This document shows positions 45,498-54,600 of a stretch of 64,000 bases of DNA, one piece after another; positions within the stretch are counted from its first letter, which is position 1; every line of letters begins with the position of its first letter. This DNA is from an uncultured Bryobacterales bacterium. GTDB lineage: Bacteria; Acidobacteriota; Terriglobia; Bryobacterales; UBA6623. The DNA lies in contig OY282420.1 of the NCBI GenBank assembly GCA_958295955.1, positions 3,486,435 to 3,550,434 on the forward strand, written 5' to 3'. The notes below the pieces were generated by a model. The model was not told the origin of the DNA and made no database searches. It worked only from the letters and a program-made list of their open reading frames with translations. The position numbers and the translations under genes were made by a program.

Positions 45498-46772
45498 GTG
45501 AATCGACGCTATTTTTTCGCCGGCGCGGCGGCTGCGGCGACGGCGGCCGCGCGCCGCGCAACGGCCGCGAGCGACAAGGTTAATCTGGCCTTCATCGGCG
45601 TGGGCGGGCGCGGCCGCGGCCTGGTCAGCAGCTTTGCGAAACTGCCCGATGTCAACGTCGCGCATCTCGTTGACGCCGATCAGGCGTCGCTCGAACGCGC
45701 CTTCGCCCGACTCGAGCAAAACGGAATCGAGCGGCCGCCGACGAGCGGCGACATGCGGCGCGCTCTCGACCGCGCGGACATCGACGCCGTCGTGATCGCC
45801 ACTCCCGATCATTGGCATACGCCGGCCGCGCTGCTCGCCTGCGAAGCCGGCAAGGACGTTTACGTGGAGAAACCCTGCTCCCACAACGTCCGCGAGGGGC
45901 GGCTGCTGGTCAATGCCGCCCGCTACAACGAGCGCATCGTGCAGCACGGCACGCAGGCGCGCAACCGCCCTTCGACCGTTCGCGCGATCGACTACGCGAA
46001 GTCGGGAAAGATCGGCAAAGTGCTGATGGCCAAAGCCTGGAACATCCAGTTGCGCGAGGACATCGGACATAAGCCGGACGGCCCGGTTCCCGAAGGCGTG
46101 GACTACGATACCTGGCTTGGGCCGGCGCCGTGGATTCCGTTCAACGAAAACCGCTTCCATTACAAATGGCATTGGCATTGGCATTTCGGCACCGGGGATG
46201 CGGGCAACGACGGCGCGCATCAACTCGACATTGCCCGCTGGGCGCTGGGCGTTAACTATCCGCAAACGATCTCGGGCATGGGCCGCAAGGTGTTCTTCGA
46301 CGACGATCAGCAGACCCCCGACACGATGAACGTCACCTTCGATTACGGCGACAAGGCGCTGATCTGGGAAATGCGCATCTGGACGCCGTACAAGATGGAA
46401 GGCGTCGATAACGGAGTCGCCGTGTACGGTACGGACGGCATGGTGCGCATCGGCCGCTGGAACCGCCGCTGGGGTTTCAAGGTCTTCGATGCGCAGGGCG
46501 GGGAAGTCATGCACGACGCGGAAACCGAGGACGAGATGGCCGTTCACGGGCGGGACTTCATCGACTCGATCAAGTCGCGCAAGCTGCCCAACGCCGACAT
46601 CGGCATCGCGCACTTGTCGGCGATGCACTGCCACCTGGCCAACATCGTCTCGCGCGTAAACCGTACGCTGCGCTTCGACTCCGAGAGCGAGACCGTCATC
46701 GGCGACGCGGAGGCGAATCTCCATGTCAAGCGGCGGTACCGCAGGCACTGGGGCGCCCCCGGGCACGTATAG
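45498..46772 (+). CDS. Tat-exported Gfo/Idh/MocA oxidoreductase
   Basis: 424 residues from a GTG at 45498; TTGGAGG 6 nt upstream decides it against a TTG at 45486 that lies in the binding site itself. The Tat signal begins NRRYFFAGAAAAATAA. The Rossmann motif VNLAFIGVGGRGRGL and the catalytic EKPCSHNVREG are followed by the family C-domain (GTGDAGNDGAHQLDIARWAL, metal/His region). This GFO group with tandem HWHWHF-type histidines (KWHWHWHFG) is common in exported oxidoreductases of Planctomycetes and Acidobacteria. It probably oxidises a sugar or cyclitol intermediate of this operon. Confidence 0.9.
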   Translation: MNRRYFFAGAAAAATAAARRATAASDKVNLAFIGVGGRGRGLVSSFAKLPDVNVAHLVDADQASLERAFARLEQNGIERPPTSGDMRRALDRADIDAVVIATPDHWHTPAALLACEAGKDVYVEKPCSHNVREGRLLVNAARYNERIVQHGTQARNRPSTVRAIDYAKSGKIGKVLMAKAWNIQLREDIGHKPDGPVPEGVDYDTWLGPAPWIPFNENRFHYKWHWHWHFGTGDAGNDGAHQLDIARWALGVNYPQTISGMGRKVFFDDDQQTPDTMNVTFDYGDKALIWEMRIWTPYKMEGVDNGVAVYGTDGMVRIGRWNRRWGFKVFDAQGGEVMHDAETEDEMAVHGRDFIDSIKSRKLPNADIGIAHLSAMHCHLANIVSRVNRTLRFDSESETVIGDAEANLHVKRRYRRHWGAPGHV

Positions 46773-46872
46773 CCGGCCCGCGGCGCCGCGGTCTTGCTAT
46801 CCGCCATGCGCCGCGCTCACCGGCCGCGTCAGCGTATTCTGAAGGCGGAAGCATTCGTTCGGGGGAGGTCAG

Positions 46873-47664
46873 ATGGAGTTCCGGTCGATTCTCTATGCAG
46901 TCGAAGATCGTGTGGCGAAGATCACGCTGAATCGCCCGCAGGCGTACAACGCGCTCGACATGCGGACTTTCAGGGAGTTCTTCGAGGCGGTCTCCGAGGC
47001 CGACGCCGATGAAGGCGTGCGGGTCATAACGATTACGGGCGCCGGCAAGGCGTTTTGCGCCGGCGGCGATATCGCCGAGTTTGCCGCGGAGCTCGACCGC
47101 TCGAGTCGGCTGTTGAAGCGGATGACGCTGTTGGCGCACGGCGCGATGTCGCGCCTGTCCCGCTCGCGGAAGCCGTCGCTGGCGATCGTCAACGGGGTCG
47201 CCGCCGGCGGCGGAATCGGCATTGCTCTGGGAGCGGACCTGGCCGTCGCGGCCGAGAGCGCCAAGTTCCATTTGGCCTACTCGGGCCTTGGGGTCAGCCC
47301 GGACAACAGCACTTCGTTCTTCCTGCCCCGGTTGGTCGGCCTGCGGCGCGCGATGGAACTGGTTTTGCTCAACCGCGTGTTATCCGCGCAGGAGGCCGTT
47401 GCCTGGGGTCTGATCAACCGCGCCGCGCCGGACGACGATCTGGAAGCGGAAGCCGCCGGAATCGCCGCCCGTCTCGCCGCCGGGCCGACTCTCGCCTACG
47501 GCGCGGCGAAACGGCTGTTGCACCAGAGCTTCAGCAACACCCTCGAAAGCCAGATGGAGTACGAGGCGCAGTCGATCGCCGCCCTCAGCGAGACGCCCGA
47601 TTTCCGCGAGGCCGTGACGGCTTTCGGGGAAAAACGCAAGCCGGCGTTCAAGGGAGTTCGTTAG
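46873..47664 (+). CDS. Enoyl-CoA hydratase/isomerase family protein
   Basis: 263 residues with GGGGGAGG about 6 nt before the ATG and TATTCT at 46835-46840 as a possible -10. It has the crotonase signature: ITLNRPQAYNALD, the oxyanion-hole phrase GKAFCAGGDIAEF, and IVNGVAAGGGIGIALGADL. Around residue 135 the sequence SGLGVSPDNSTSFFLPRLV takes the place of the usual glutamates of hydratases (SxLGLxPExG has D at one position), so isomerase or other crotonase chemistry is possible. Its own promoter suggests independent expression from the preceding operon. Confidence 0.9.
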   Translation: MEFRSILYAVEDRVAKITLNRPQAYNALDMRTFREFFEAVSEADADEGVRVITITGAGKAFCAGGDIAEFAAELDRSSRLLKRMTLLAHGAMSRLSRSRKPSLAIVNGVAAGGGIGIALGADLAVAAESAKFHLAYSGLGVSPDNSTSFFLPRLVGLRRAMELVLLNRVLSAQEAVAWGLINRAAPDDDLEAEAAGIAARLAAGPTLAYGAAKRLLHQSFSNTLESQMEYEAQSIAALSETPDFREAVTAFGEKRKPAFKGVR

Positions 47665-47749
47665 CGGCCCGCGGGGAAAATTTCTCGCTCGGCGCAGCGC
47701 GGCTGCTGTGATACAGTGCTGTTCGAGATATCGTGGCGTAGGCTGGGCA

Positions 47750-48148
47750 ATGGCTCGTTTCATGATTTTTCTGGTCTTGTCGGCGGCCGTCGCCGGCAGT
47801 CGGGAAGCCGCTCTCGCGGCGAGCGCGGAGACGTTGCAAAGCTCTGTCGCATATTCAGAAGAATCCGTCCGCGCGGGCCGCAAGACGTATCTCCGGCTCT
47901 GCCAATACTGCCACGGCCAGGACGGCCGCGCGCAGGCGAATCCCGACTTCGACGCGCCCAACCTGCGCCGGCCGCAAGAGTGGCGGAACGGTACGAGCGA
48001 CGAGCGCCTTTTCCTGTCGATACGGGACGGAGTCGGACACGAGATGCCCCCGTTTCGGGCGCAACTCGAGGACGAGCAGATTTGGCGCATCGTCCATTTT
48101 CTGAGAAGCATCGGTCCGCGGGAGCGCCGCGGCCGAGCGGGCGAATAG
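47750..48148 (+). CDS. Periplasmic cytochrome c
   Basis: 132 residues from the ATG at 47750. A signal peptide ([20 protein letters not shown]) is followed by one heme-binding CQYCH at about residue 56 and a likely axial methionine in GHEMPPF. It is a small monoheme electron carrier, similar to c6/c553-type proteins. It lies 16 bp upstream of the Tat-exported TPP enzyme and is probably its electron-transfer or operon partner; an electron-accepting role is inferred. Confidence 0.88.
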   Translation: MARFMIFLVLSAAVAGSREAALAASAETLQSSVAYSEESVRAGRKTYLRLCQYCHGQDGRAQANPDFDAPNLRRPQEWRNGTSDERLFLSIRDGVGHEMPPFRAQLEDEQIWRIVHFLRSIGPRERRGRAGE

Positions 48149-48164
48149 CCGGGGAGAAAACACT

Positions 48165-50090
48165 ATGTCGAATGCAAAGCGAGTGTCGCGGCGCAAGGTT
48201 TTGGTCGGCGCGGCGGCGTCGGCCGCCGTTCCGGCTGCGGCCGCGGCAGCCACGGAGCGCGACCGCGGAATTCTGATTCCGCAAGAAGTGCCGGCGACGC
48301 TGAGCGAAGAGCCGCGTCCGGCCGACTTCCCCATGACGGGGGCGCAGGTCTTCGCCAAGGCGTGCAAGGCGGAGGGTCTCGCGGCGCTGTTCTGCGCGCC
48401 CGGAAACTATACCGTCATCAACGCCATCGCCTCCGAGGGCATTCCCAGTTACGGCGGCAGGACCGAAGGCATGATGTGCTCCGCCGCCGACGGGTTCTCG
48501 CGCGTGACCGGCGAGGTCGCCGCCGCATCGGGCACCGAAGGGCCCGGTTTCACCAACATGATCATGAGCGTCGCCGCGGCCAACTCGGCGCGCACGCCGC
48601 TGCTGCTGCTGGCGAGCAATATGACCGTGGGCCTGGACGATACGGAGCAGGCGATCCAGCGCGGGTATCAGCAGCCTACGACCGTCGGGCTGAAAAAATA
48701 CGGCAAGCGGCTCATCGATCCGCCCCGCGTCCACGAGTACGCCGCCTATGCTTTCCGCCAGTTGAAGACGGGGGTGCCGCGGCCGGTCCACCTGGACTTT
48801 CCGGGCGAGGTGGCGCGGGCGGTGTTCGAGTCTCCCCAGGACCTTGCTTATTTCCACGACCGCGCGAAGTACCGCACCGAAGCGAAGCCCCATCCTGCAA
48901 AGAAAGACATCGAGCGCGCCGCCGGCATGATCGCCGCAGCGCAGCGGCCCATTGTCGTTGCCGGCGCCGGCGTTTTCTACGGCAAGGCTTGGGATGCGTT
49001 GCGGGCGGCGGCGGAGAAGGCCGATATCGCCGTTGTCGAATCCGGCCCCAGTCGCGGCCATTTCGGCGACGATCACCCGCTGTCGGCGAATACCGCGCCC
49101 GACGCGCTGCTGAGCGCCGATCTCGTCGTTCTCGTGGGGCAGTACGTGATGCCGACGATCGGGGAATATGCGTTCGACCCCGACGCCCGCTACATCCGCA
49201 TCGACCCCGACCCGGCGGACATCGGCCGCAATCTGCCCATCGACCTGGGCATTGTAAGTTGCGAAAAGGCTGCGCTCGAAGCGTTGGCCGATACGCTCAA
49301 GAAGGCGCAGAGACCCGCTTGGCGGGACGAGTTGGCCGCCGCCCGCAAGAGGTTCGAGGAGCAGAACGAAGAGTACTACAAGCTCGGTCTGCAGCACAGC
49401 CGGGCGGCGCAGGCGGTCCACCCGGCGGTGATCGCGCGCGAGCTTGGAGACTTCCTGTACAACGCCGAGCTCGACCCCAAGCAAACGACGGTCGTATCGG
49501 GCGGCTACGGCATCGCGCGCTACACGCGGCGGTTCCTGAGGGCGCACCGTCCCGGACAAATTTGCAACGGCGCCTATCAGTACGGCGCGATCGGCCCGGA
49601 CGTGGGCTACACGGTCGGCGCCGGCGCCGCGGTCCAGCAGGGAGTCGGGACGCACAAGCCGTACAAGGGAGCGCCGGTCGTCGCCGTTACCGGCGACGCG
49701 GGCTTTGCCTACTCCGGCATGGAGCTCGAAACGCTGTCGAAATACCGCATCCCCGCCGTGGTGATCGTTTACAACAACAATGCCTGGGGCGTCTGGCGCA
49801 ACGGCCAAACCGGCGGCAGAGGCAACACGACGCGGGCGCAGCACATGTATCTCTTCCAGGAGAACCTGCGCTACGAGAAGATCGGCGAAGCGTTGGGCGG
49901 TCGCGGCGAGTACGTCACCGCCGCCGCGGAGTTCCGGCCGGCGCTGGAGAGAAGCTACCGAGCCGCGGCCGCGCAAGGCGTCTCCACCGTGATCAACTGC
50001 CAGGCGATCAAGGAGTTCTGGAGCTCGCGGGACTATCCGCCGGGCTTGCTGCAGAAAGTCGAGCCGGGCTGCATGGCCTACTACCACTGA
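48165..50090 (+). CDS. Tat-exported thiamine-pyrophosphate-dependent enzyme
   Basis: 641 residues. The N-terminus [19 protein letters not shown] is a twin-arginine signal, unusual for a TPP enzyme. The acetolactate synthase/benzoylformate decarboxylase fold is visible: the catalytic Glu in [17 protein letters not shown], the substrate-side [11 protein letters not shown], the central FAD/Rossmann-like domain ([11 protein letters not shown]), and the TPP motif [20 protein letters not shown] ending IVYNNN. The Gly-Asp-Gly is GDA here, still compatible. It may decarboxylate a keto acid in the periplasm and pass electrons to the cytochrome upstream. It overlaps the next gene as TGATG. Confidence 0.88.
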   Translation: MSNAKRVSRRKVLVGAAASAAVPAAAAAATERDRGILIPQEVPATLSEEPRPADFPMTGAQVFAKACKAEGLAALFCAPGNYTVINAIASEGIPSYGGRTEGMMCSAADGFSRVTGEVAAASGTEGPGFTNMIMSVAAANSARTPLLLLASNMTVGLDDTEQAIQRGYQQPTTVGLKKYGKRLIDPPRVHEYAAYAFRQLKTGVPRPVHLDFPGEVARAVFESPQDLAYFHDRAKYRTEAKPHPAKKDIERAAGMIAAAQRPIVVAGAGVFYGKAWDALRAAAEKADIAVVESGPSRGHFGDDHPLSANTAPDALLSADLVVLVGQYVMPTIGEYAFDPDARYIRIDPDPADIGRNLPIDLGIVSCEKAALEALADTLKKAQRPAWRDELAAARKRFEEQNEEYYKLGLQHSRAAQAVHPAVIARELGDFLYNAELDPKQTTVVSGGYGIARYTRRFLRAHRPGQICNGAYQYGAIGPDVGYTVGAGAAVQQGVGTHKPYKGAPVVAVTGDAGFAYSGMELETLSKYRIPAVVIVYNNNAWGVWRNGQTGGRGNTTRAQHMYLFQENLRYEKIGEALGGRGEYVTAAAEFRPALERSYRAAAAQGVSTVINCQAIKEFWSSRDYPPGLLQKVEPGCMAYYH

Positions 50091-50572
50091 TGGTTGGCGC
50101 GCAACGGACGGTCGATGACGTCGAGCGCTCGCTGCGCCGCTATGCCGACCGCGGCGTATTCCGTTCGTTCAGCACGGCCGGCGCGCGCGGGGGCAAGAGG
50201 AAGTTTTCTTTCGCCTACGTGTCCGCGCGGCGCATCGAGTTGGTGTTCGATCCGCGGACGGGTTCGCTGACGTTCCCGCGCCTGCTGCCCAACGCCCCGG
50301 CCGATTCGCGGATTTACCGCGATCTGAAAGCGTTTATCCGTTCGCGGACGTTGCCGGAGGTTCCCGACCACCGCCGGATTCACCCCGCGCGGGCGACGGT
50401 GAAGTGCTCCAACCGCAAGGGATATGTCACGCTCAAGGTCGTGCCGACGGATGGAGACGTCGCCTACGCCTGCCGCTCGGCGGTCAAGTTGATCGGCGAG
50501 GTTTTTCTCGGGTTTTTGAGCGGCCCCTACGCGGAATACATGGTCGCCAATTTCGACCGGCCGGAAGAGTAG
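50090..50572 (+). CDS. Hypothetical protein coupled to the TPP enzyme
   Basis: 160 residues. Its ATG overlaps the upstream TGA by one base (TGATG), so it is translationally coupled to the TPP enzyme. No signal peptide or membrane segment is seen. Features are KRKFSFAYVSARRIELVFDP, SNRKGYVTLKVVPTDG and a C-terminal helix region (AVKLIGEVFLGFLSGPYAEYM). The family is not recognised. Confidence 0.7.
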   Translation: MVGAQRTVDDVERSLRRYADRGVFRSFSTAGARGGKRKFSFAYVSARRIELVFDPRTGSLTFPRLLPNAPADSRIYRDLKAFIRSRTLPEVPDHRRIHPARATVKCSNRKGYVTLKVVPTDGDVAYACRSAVKLIGEVFLGFLSGPYAEYMVANFDRPEE

Positions 50573-50604
50573 GAGGACGGCGGCGGATACTATCGGCCCG
50601 TGAT

Positions 50605-50870
50605 TGTACGCAGCCGGTTGGAATGGGACGGTTGGCCGCTTGGTTTGCGACGGAAGGAATCATGCTTGGCTTGCGCCGGCGCCCGCTCGCTGATCGCTAA
50701 TCCATCGACAAGCGCTTCGATTGCGGCGTCAAGCTCCCTGCCGCCCTCCAGGTAGGGTTTCCATGCCGCCTCGAGGACATCGAGATGATCGTGCCGGGCG
50801 CGCTCCCACAGGCCATGGCTCGAGGCATACGGCGTGTAGCCGGGGATGCGCCGCCGAACGATCTCGCCCG
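50605..50870. repeat. Left copy of the 266-bp direct repeat
   Basis: Nearly identical to 58066-58333: I count three single-base differences plus one short cluster with a 2-base length change. It contains the last 170 or so bases of the HExxH-type gene (read on the minus strand GEIVRRRIPGYTPYASSHGL) and downstream sequence. Its right edge joins truncated ffh, its left edge joins unrelated sequence. Confidence 0.9.
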
Positions 50871-51358
50871 CGGCGCCGTCGTAGATCGGCTGCCCGATCT
50901 GCCCCGCGACGATCTTGAGTTGGTCCCGCGCCGCGGGCCGGTAAACGTCCACCGAAACCAGCAGCGGCTTATGCCCGTGCTGCGACAGCCAGAGCGCCGG
51001 CTTGCCGGCGGACGTCGTCTTGCCGGAACCCTGCAGGCCGACGATCATGTAAACCGTTGGCGGCGTGGAGCAGTAGCGCACCTTCGACTCGGTTGAGCCG
51101 AGGATCGCCGTCAACTCGTCTTTGACGATCTTGACGACCTGCTCCGTGGGCGAAAGCGCGGTCAAAACTTCCGCGCCCAGTGACTTTTCGCGGATGTTGG
51201 CGATGAGCCGCTTGACGACCTTGAAATGGACGTCGGCTTCCAGCAGGGCGAGCCGGATTGCCTTGAGAGCATCGTCCGATGTTCTCTTCAGTCAGTTTGC
51301 CTTGGCCGCGCAGGTTCTTGAACGTGCGCTGAAGCTTCTCGGATAAGTTATCGAACAT
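50871..51358 (-). pseudogene. ffh: Truncated, frameshifted ffh (signal-recognition particle GTPase)
   Basis: The minus strand begins MFDNLSEKLQRTFKNLRGQG, the normal Ffh start. One extra base near 51277 shifts the frame after LTEENI; the sequence then continues correctly through ALLEADVHFKVVKRLIANI to the P-loop IVGLQGSGKTTSAGK and SVDVYRPAARDQL. After GQPIYDG it stops being Ffh and runs in frame into the direct repeat, giving a chimeric tail up to 50590. The rest of the G domain and the M domain are missing. Since Ffh is essential, an intact copy must exist elsewhere. A TAGAAT hexamer at 51478-51483 may be the old promoter. Confidence 0.88.
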
Positions 51359-51680
51359 CGGAATACCGCCGCCCGGTCCGCGCGCAAGTCTTACAGCCCC
51401 TCGGGTCGGATCGCCCCCGCCGCAACACCCCGCCGGACGTCGGAGGCACCCGCCCGCCGTGAGAACATTGTCTTTTTATTCTAGGGGTAGCTGGCCCGTT
51501 GCGCAACTCTCGGACCGGTCGTCTGGATGCACTGTCCAATGAGAAGTGAGCCTGAGGCAATGGTGGGGGCGAGAAAATCACCAGAGAATGATTTTGCGTA
51601 TGGAACCGGACTCGCACAAGACCCTGGAACAGGCCCGATGATTTCTGGAAGGCGGCTACGCAAAACGTATTTGTGACGCT
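51359..51680. other. Intergenic region between ffh remnant and ankyrin gene
   Basis: More than 300 bp without a supportable gene. The left part (to about 51475) is GC-rich like the host; the right part (from about 51475) is markedly lower in GC and runs into the ankyrin gene, so a composition break lies near 51470-51490. I looked for an SRP RNA here and saw no GGAAG-type tetraloop core. Confidence 0.5.
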
Positions 51681-51686
51681 TATATT
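51681..51686 (+). promoter_or_regulatory. -10 element of the large ankyrin gene
   Basis: TATATT ends 7 nt before the GTG at 51694. The surrounding GACGCTTATA sequence resembles the region before the second ankyrin gene. Confidence 0.4.
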
Positions 51687-51693
51687 TAAGGGA

Positions 51694-54600
51694 GTGTCGG
51701 CACCGCGAGCGATAACGACAACCGCCCTAGCCTCCGGTTGCGCGGAGTGGAACTCAAAGAAGTACTTCCAGGAGGCGTCGGGAAAAAATGTAACCGCCTG
51801 TCTGCAGTCGGGCGCGGATCCCAACGCGCGGGATGAGCATAGCTACACACCCTTGCATTATGCGGCCTGGCTCAACGAGCACCCCGCCGTTATCGATGCA
51901 CTCGCAGCCGCTGGCGCGGACATCGAGGCGCAGGACAATATCGGCAGGACGCCTCTGCATGGTGCGGCTGAATCCAACGAGAATCCTGCCATCATTGGTG
52001 CGCTCGTGGCCGCTGGTGCGGACATTGAGGCGCAGGACAAATATTATAACCATACCCCCCTGCATCTTGCGGCTGAATCCAATGAGAATCCAGCCGTTAT
52101 TACGGCGCTCGCGGCCGCCGGCGCAGACCTTGAGGCGCAGGACAAGAATGGCCGAACATCCCTGCATCTTGCGGCTGCATCCAATGAAAATCCAGCCGTT
52201 GTCACGGTGCTTGCGGCCGCCGGCGCGGACCTTGAGGCGCGGGACAAGTATTATAGCCGTACCCCCCTGCATCTTGCGGCTGAGTTCAATAAGAATCCAG
52301 CCGTTATCACGGCGTTCGCTGCCGCTGGAGCGAACCTTGATGTGCGGGACAAACTTGACTGGACCCCACTGCATGCTGCGACCGCATGGAGAAAGCGTTA
52401 CGCCGTCATCGGTGCGCTCGCGGCCGCCGGTGCGGACCTTGAGGCGCGGGACAAGTATCATAGCCGTACCCCCCTGCATCTTGCGGCCGGATTGAACGGG
52501 AACCCTGCCGTCATCACGGCGCTCGCGGTCGTCGGTGCGGACCTTGAGGCGCGGGACAAGTATGGCGTAACCCCCCTGCATGGTGCGGCTGAATCCAACG
52601 AGAATCCTGCCATCATTGGTGCGCTCGTGGATGCTGGCGCGAATCCCAACGCACGGGGTAAGTATGGCTGGACTCCCTTGCACCTTGCAGCTCGATTGAA
52701 CGAGAGTCTTGCTGTCATCGGTGCGCTCCTGGATGCCGGCGCTGATCCCAAGGTGTGGGACGAAGTCTGCAAGACCCCTTGGGACTACGCCAAGGACAGA
52801 GAGCCGCTCAAGGGATCAGATACTTACCGGCGGTTGATGGTGCCGCCGCGAACGATGGCGACGACCACGACCAAGAAAATTAAAATCTGGTGGCGGAACA
52901 TGTTGATGGCCCCGCTGCGAACGATATCGAAGAGCACACTTGCCGCCGATTACGCGGATTGGAACTCGGAGAAGTACTTCCGGGCGGCTACGTTAAAGGA
53001 TGTGGACGCCTGCCTGCAGTCGGGCGCGGACCCCAAGGCTCCGGACGGGAATGGCAAGGCCCCCCTGCATTTTGCGGCCGTATTCAACGAGAACCCCGCT
53101 GTCATCAAAGTGCTCGCGGCCGCTGGCGCAGATCCTAATGCGCGGGACGGGGATGGCAAGACGCCGCTGCATCTTGCGGCTGCATCCAATAAGAACCCCT
53201 CTGTCATCGTTGCACTCGCGACCGCCGGAGCAGACTCCAATGCGCGGGACAAGTATGGTCAAACGTCGCTGCATCATGCGGCTGAATCCAACGATTACCC
53301 CGCCGTTATCATGACTCTCCTGGATGCCGGAGCGGACCTCGAAGCGCGGGACAAGTACGGCTGGACGCCGCTGCATCTTGCGGTTGAATCCAATGATTAC
53401 CCTGCCGTTATCGGCGTGCTCGCTGCCGCTGGAGCGGACCTCAAGGCGGAGAGGTATTATGGCTGGACGCCACTGCACCGTGCGGCCGGGTCGAATGAGA
53501 ACCCCGCTACCATAAGAGTGCTCACGGCCGCTGGCGCGAACCCCAAGGCGCAGACCGCGGGTGGTGTGACCCCTCTGCATCATGCGGCTGAATCCAGCAA
53601 AACCCCCGCCGTCATCGTAGCGCTCCTGGATGCCGGAGGGGACATCGAGGCGCGGGACGAGACCGGCTGCACGCCCCTGCATCGAGCGGCTCAGTACAAT
53701 GAAAACCCCACCGTGGTCGCGGCACTCCTGAAGGCTGGCGCAAACACCGCAGCACGGGATGAGACCGGCGAGACGCCGTTGCATTGTGCGGCTCGGTCCA
53801 ATGAAAACCCCGCGGTGGTCACGGCACTCCTGGGGGCCGGCGCAAACACCGCAGCACGGGATGAGACCGGCGAGACGCCGTTGCATTGTGCGGCTCAGTC
53901 CAATGAAAACCCCGCGGTGGTCACGGCACTCCTGGGGGCGGGAGCGAAAATCGAGGCGCGGGACGAATATGGCAGGACTCCCCTGCATCTTGCGGCTGGA
54001 TCCAACGAGACTTCTGCCGTGGTTGCGGTGCTACTGGGTGCGGGCGTGAACCTTGAGGCGCGGGATATGTTTGGCTGGACTCCTCTACATTATGCGGCTG
54101 CATCCAATAAGAACCCCTCCGTAACTGTCGCTCTCCTGGATGCCGGTGCGAATCCTAAGGCGCGGGATGAGACTGATAAGACGCCCTGGGACGTCGCCAA
54201 ACGCAACGAACTGCTCAAGGGATCGGACGCCTACCAGCGGTTGATGACGCCGTCGCGAACAAAAGAGACGACAGCCCTTGCCGCTGACTGCACGGACTGG
54301 AATTCGAAGGAGTATTTCCAGGCTGCGACGGTCGAGGATGTGGCTAACCGCATTGCGTCTGGGGCGGACATCGAGGCAAGGGGCAAGCATGGCTGGACTC
54401 CCCTGCATTTTACGGCTAGGTTCAACGAGAATCCCGCCGTCACCGCGACGCTTCTGGCTGCTGGCGCAAACACTGAGGCGCGGGACGAATATGGCGAAAC
54501 ACCCCTGTATTGGGCTGCTCAGTCCACAGAGAACCCCGCCGTGATTATGACGCTCCTGGATGCGGGCGCGGACATCGAGACGCGGGACGAGCTTGGCCGA

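Noticed and set aside
47760-50087. 775-codon minus-strand open frame opposite the cytochrome and TPP genes
   Set aside because: High-GC antisense shadow with no recognisable motif; the plus-strand genes have full signatures.
48362-50089. Long plus-strand frame overlapping the TPP enzyme and continuing into the small coupled gene
   Set aside because: Only the last 160 codons (from 50090) make sense; the rest is a low-complexity Arg/Gly-rich shadow of the TPP enzyme gene.
51359-51672. Possible SRP RNA gene beside the ffh fragment
   Set aside because: I could not find the conserved GGAAG-type core or a convincing long hairpin.
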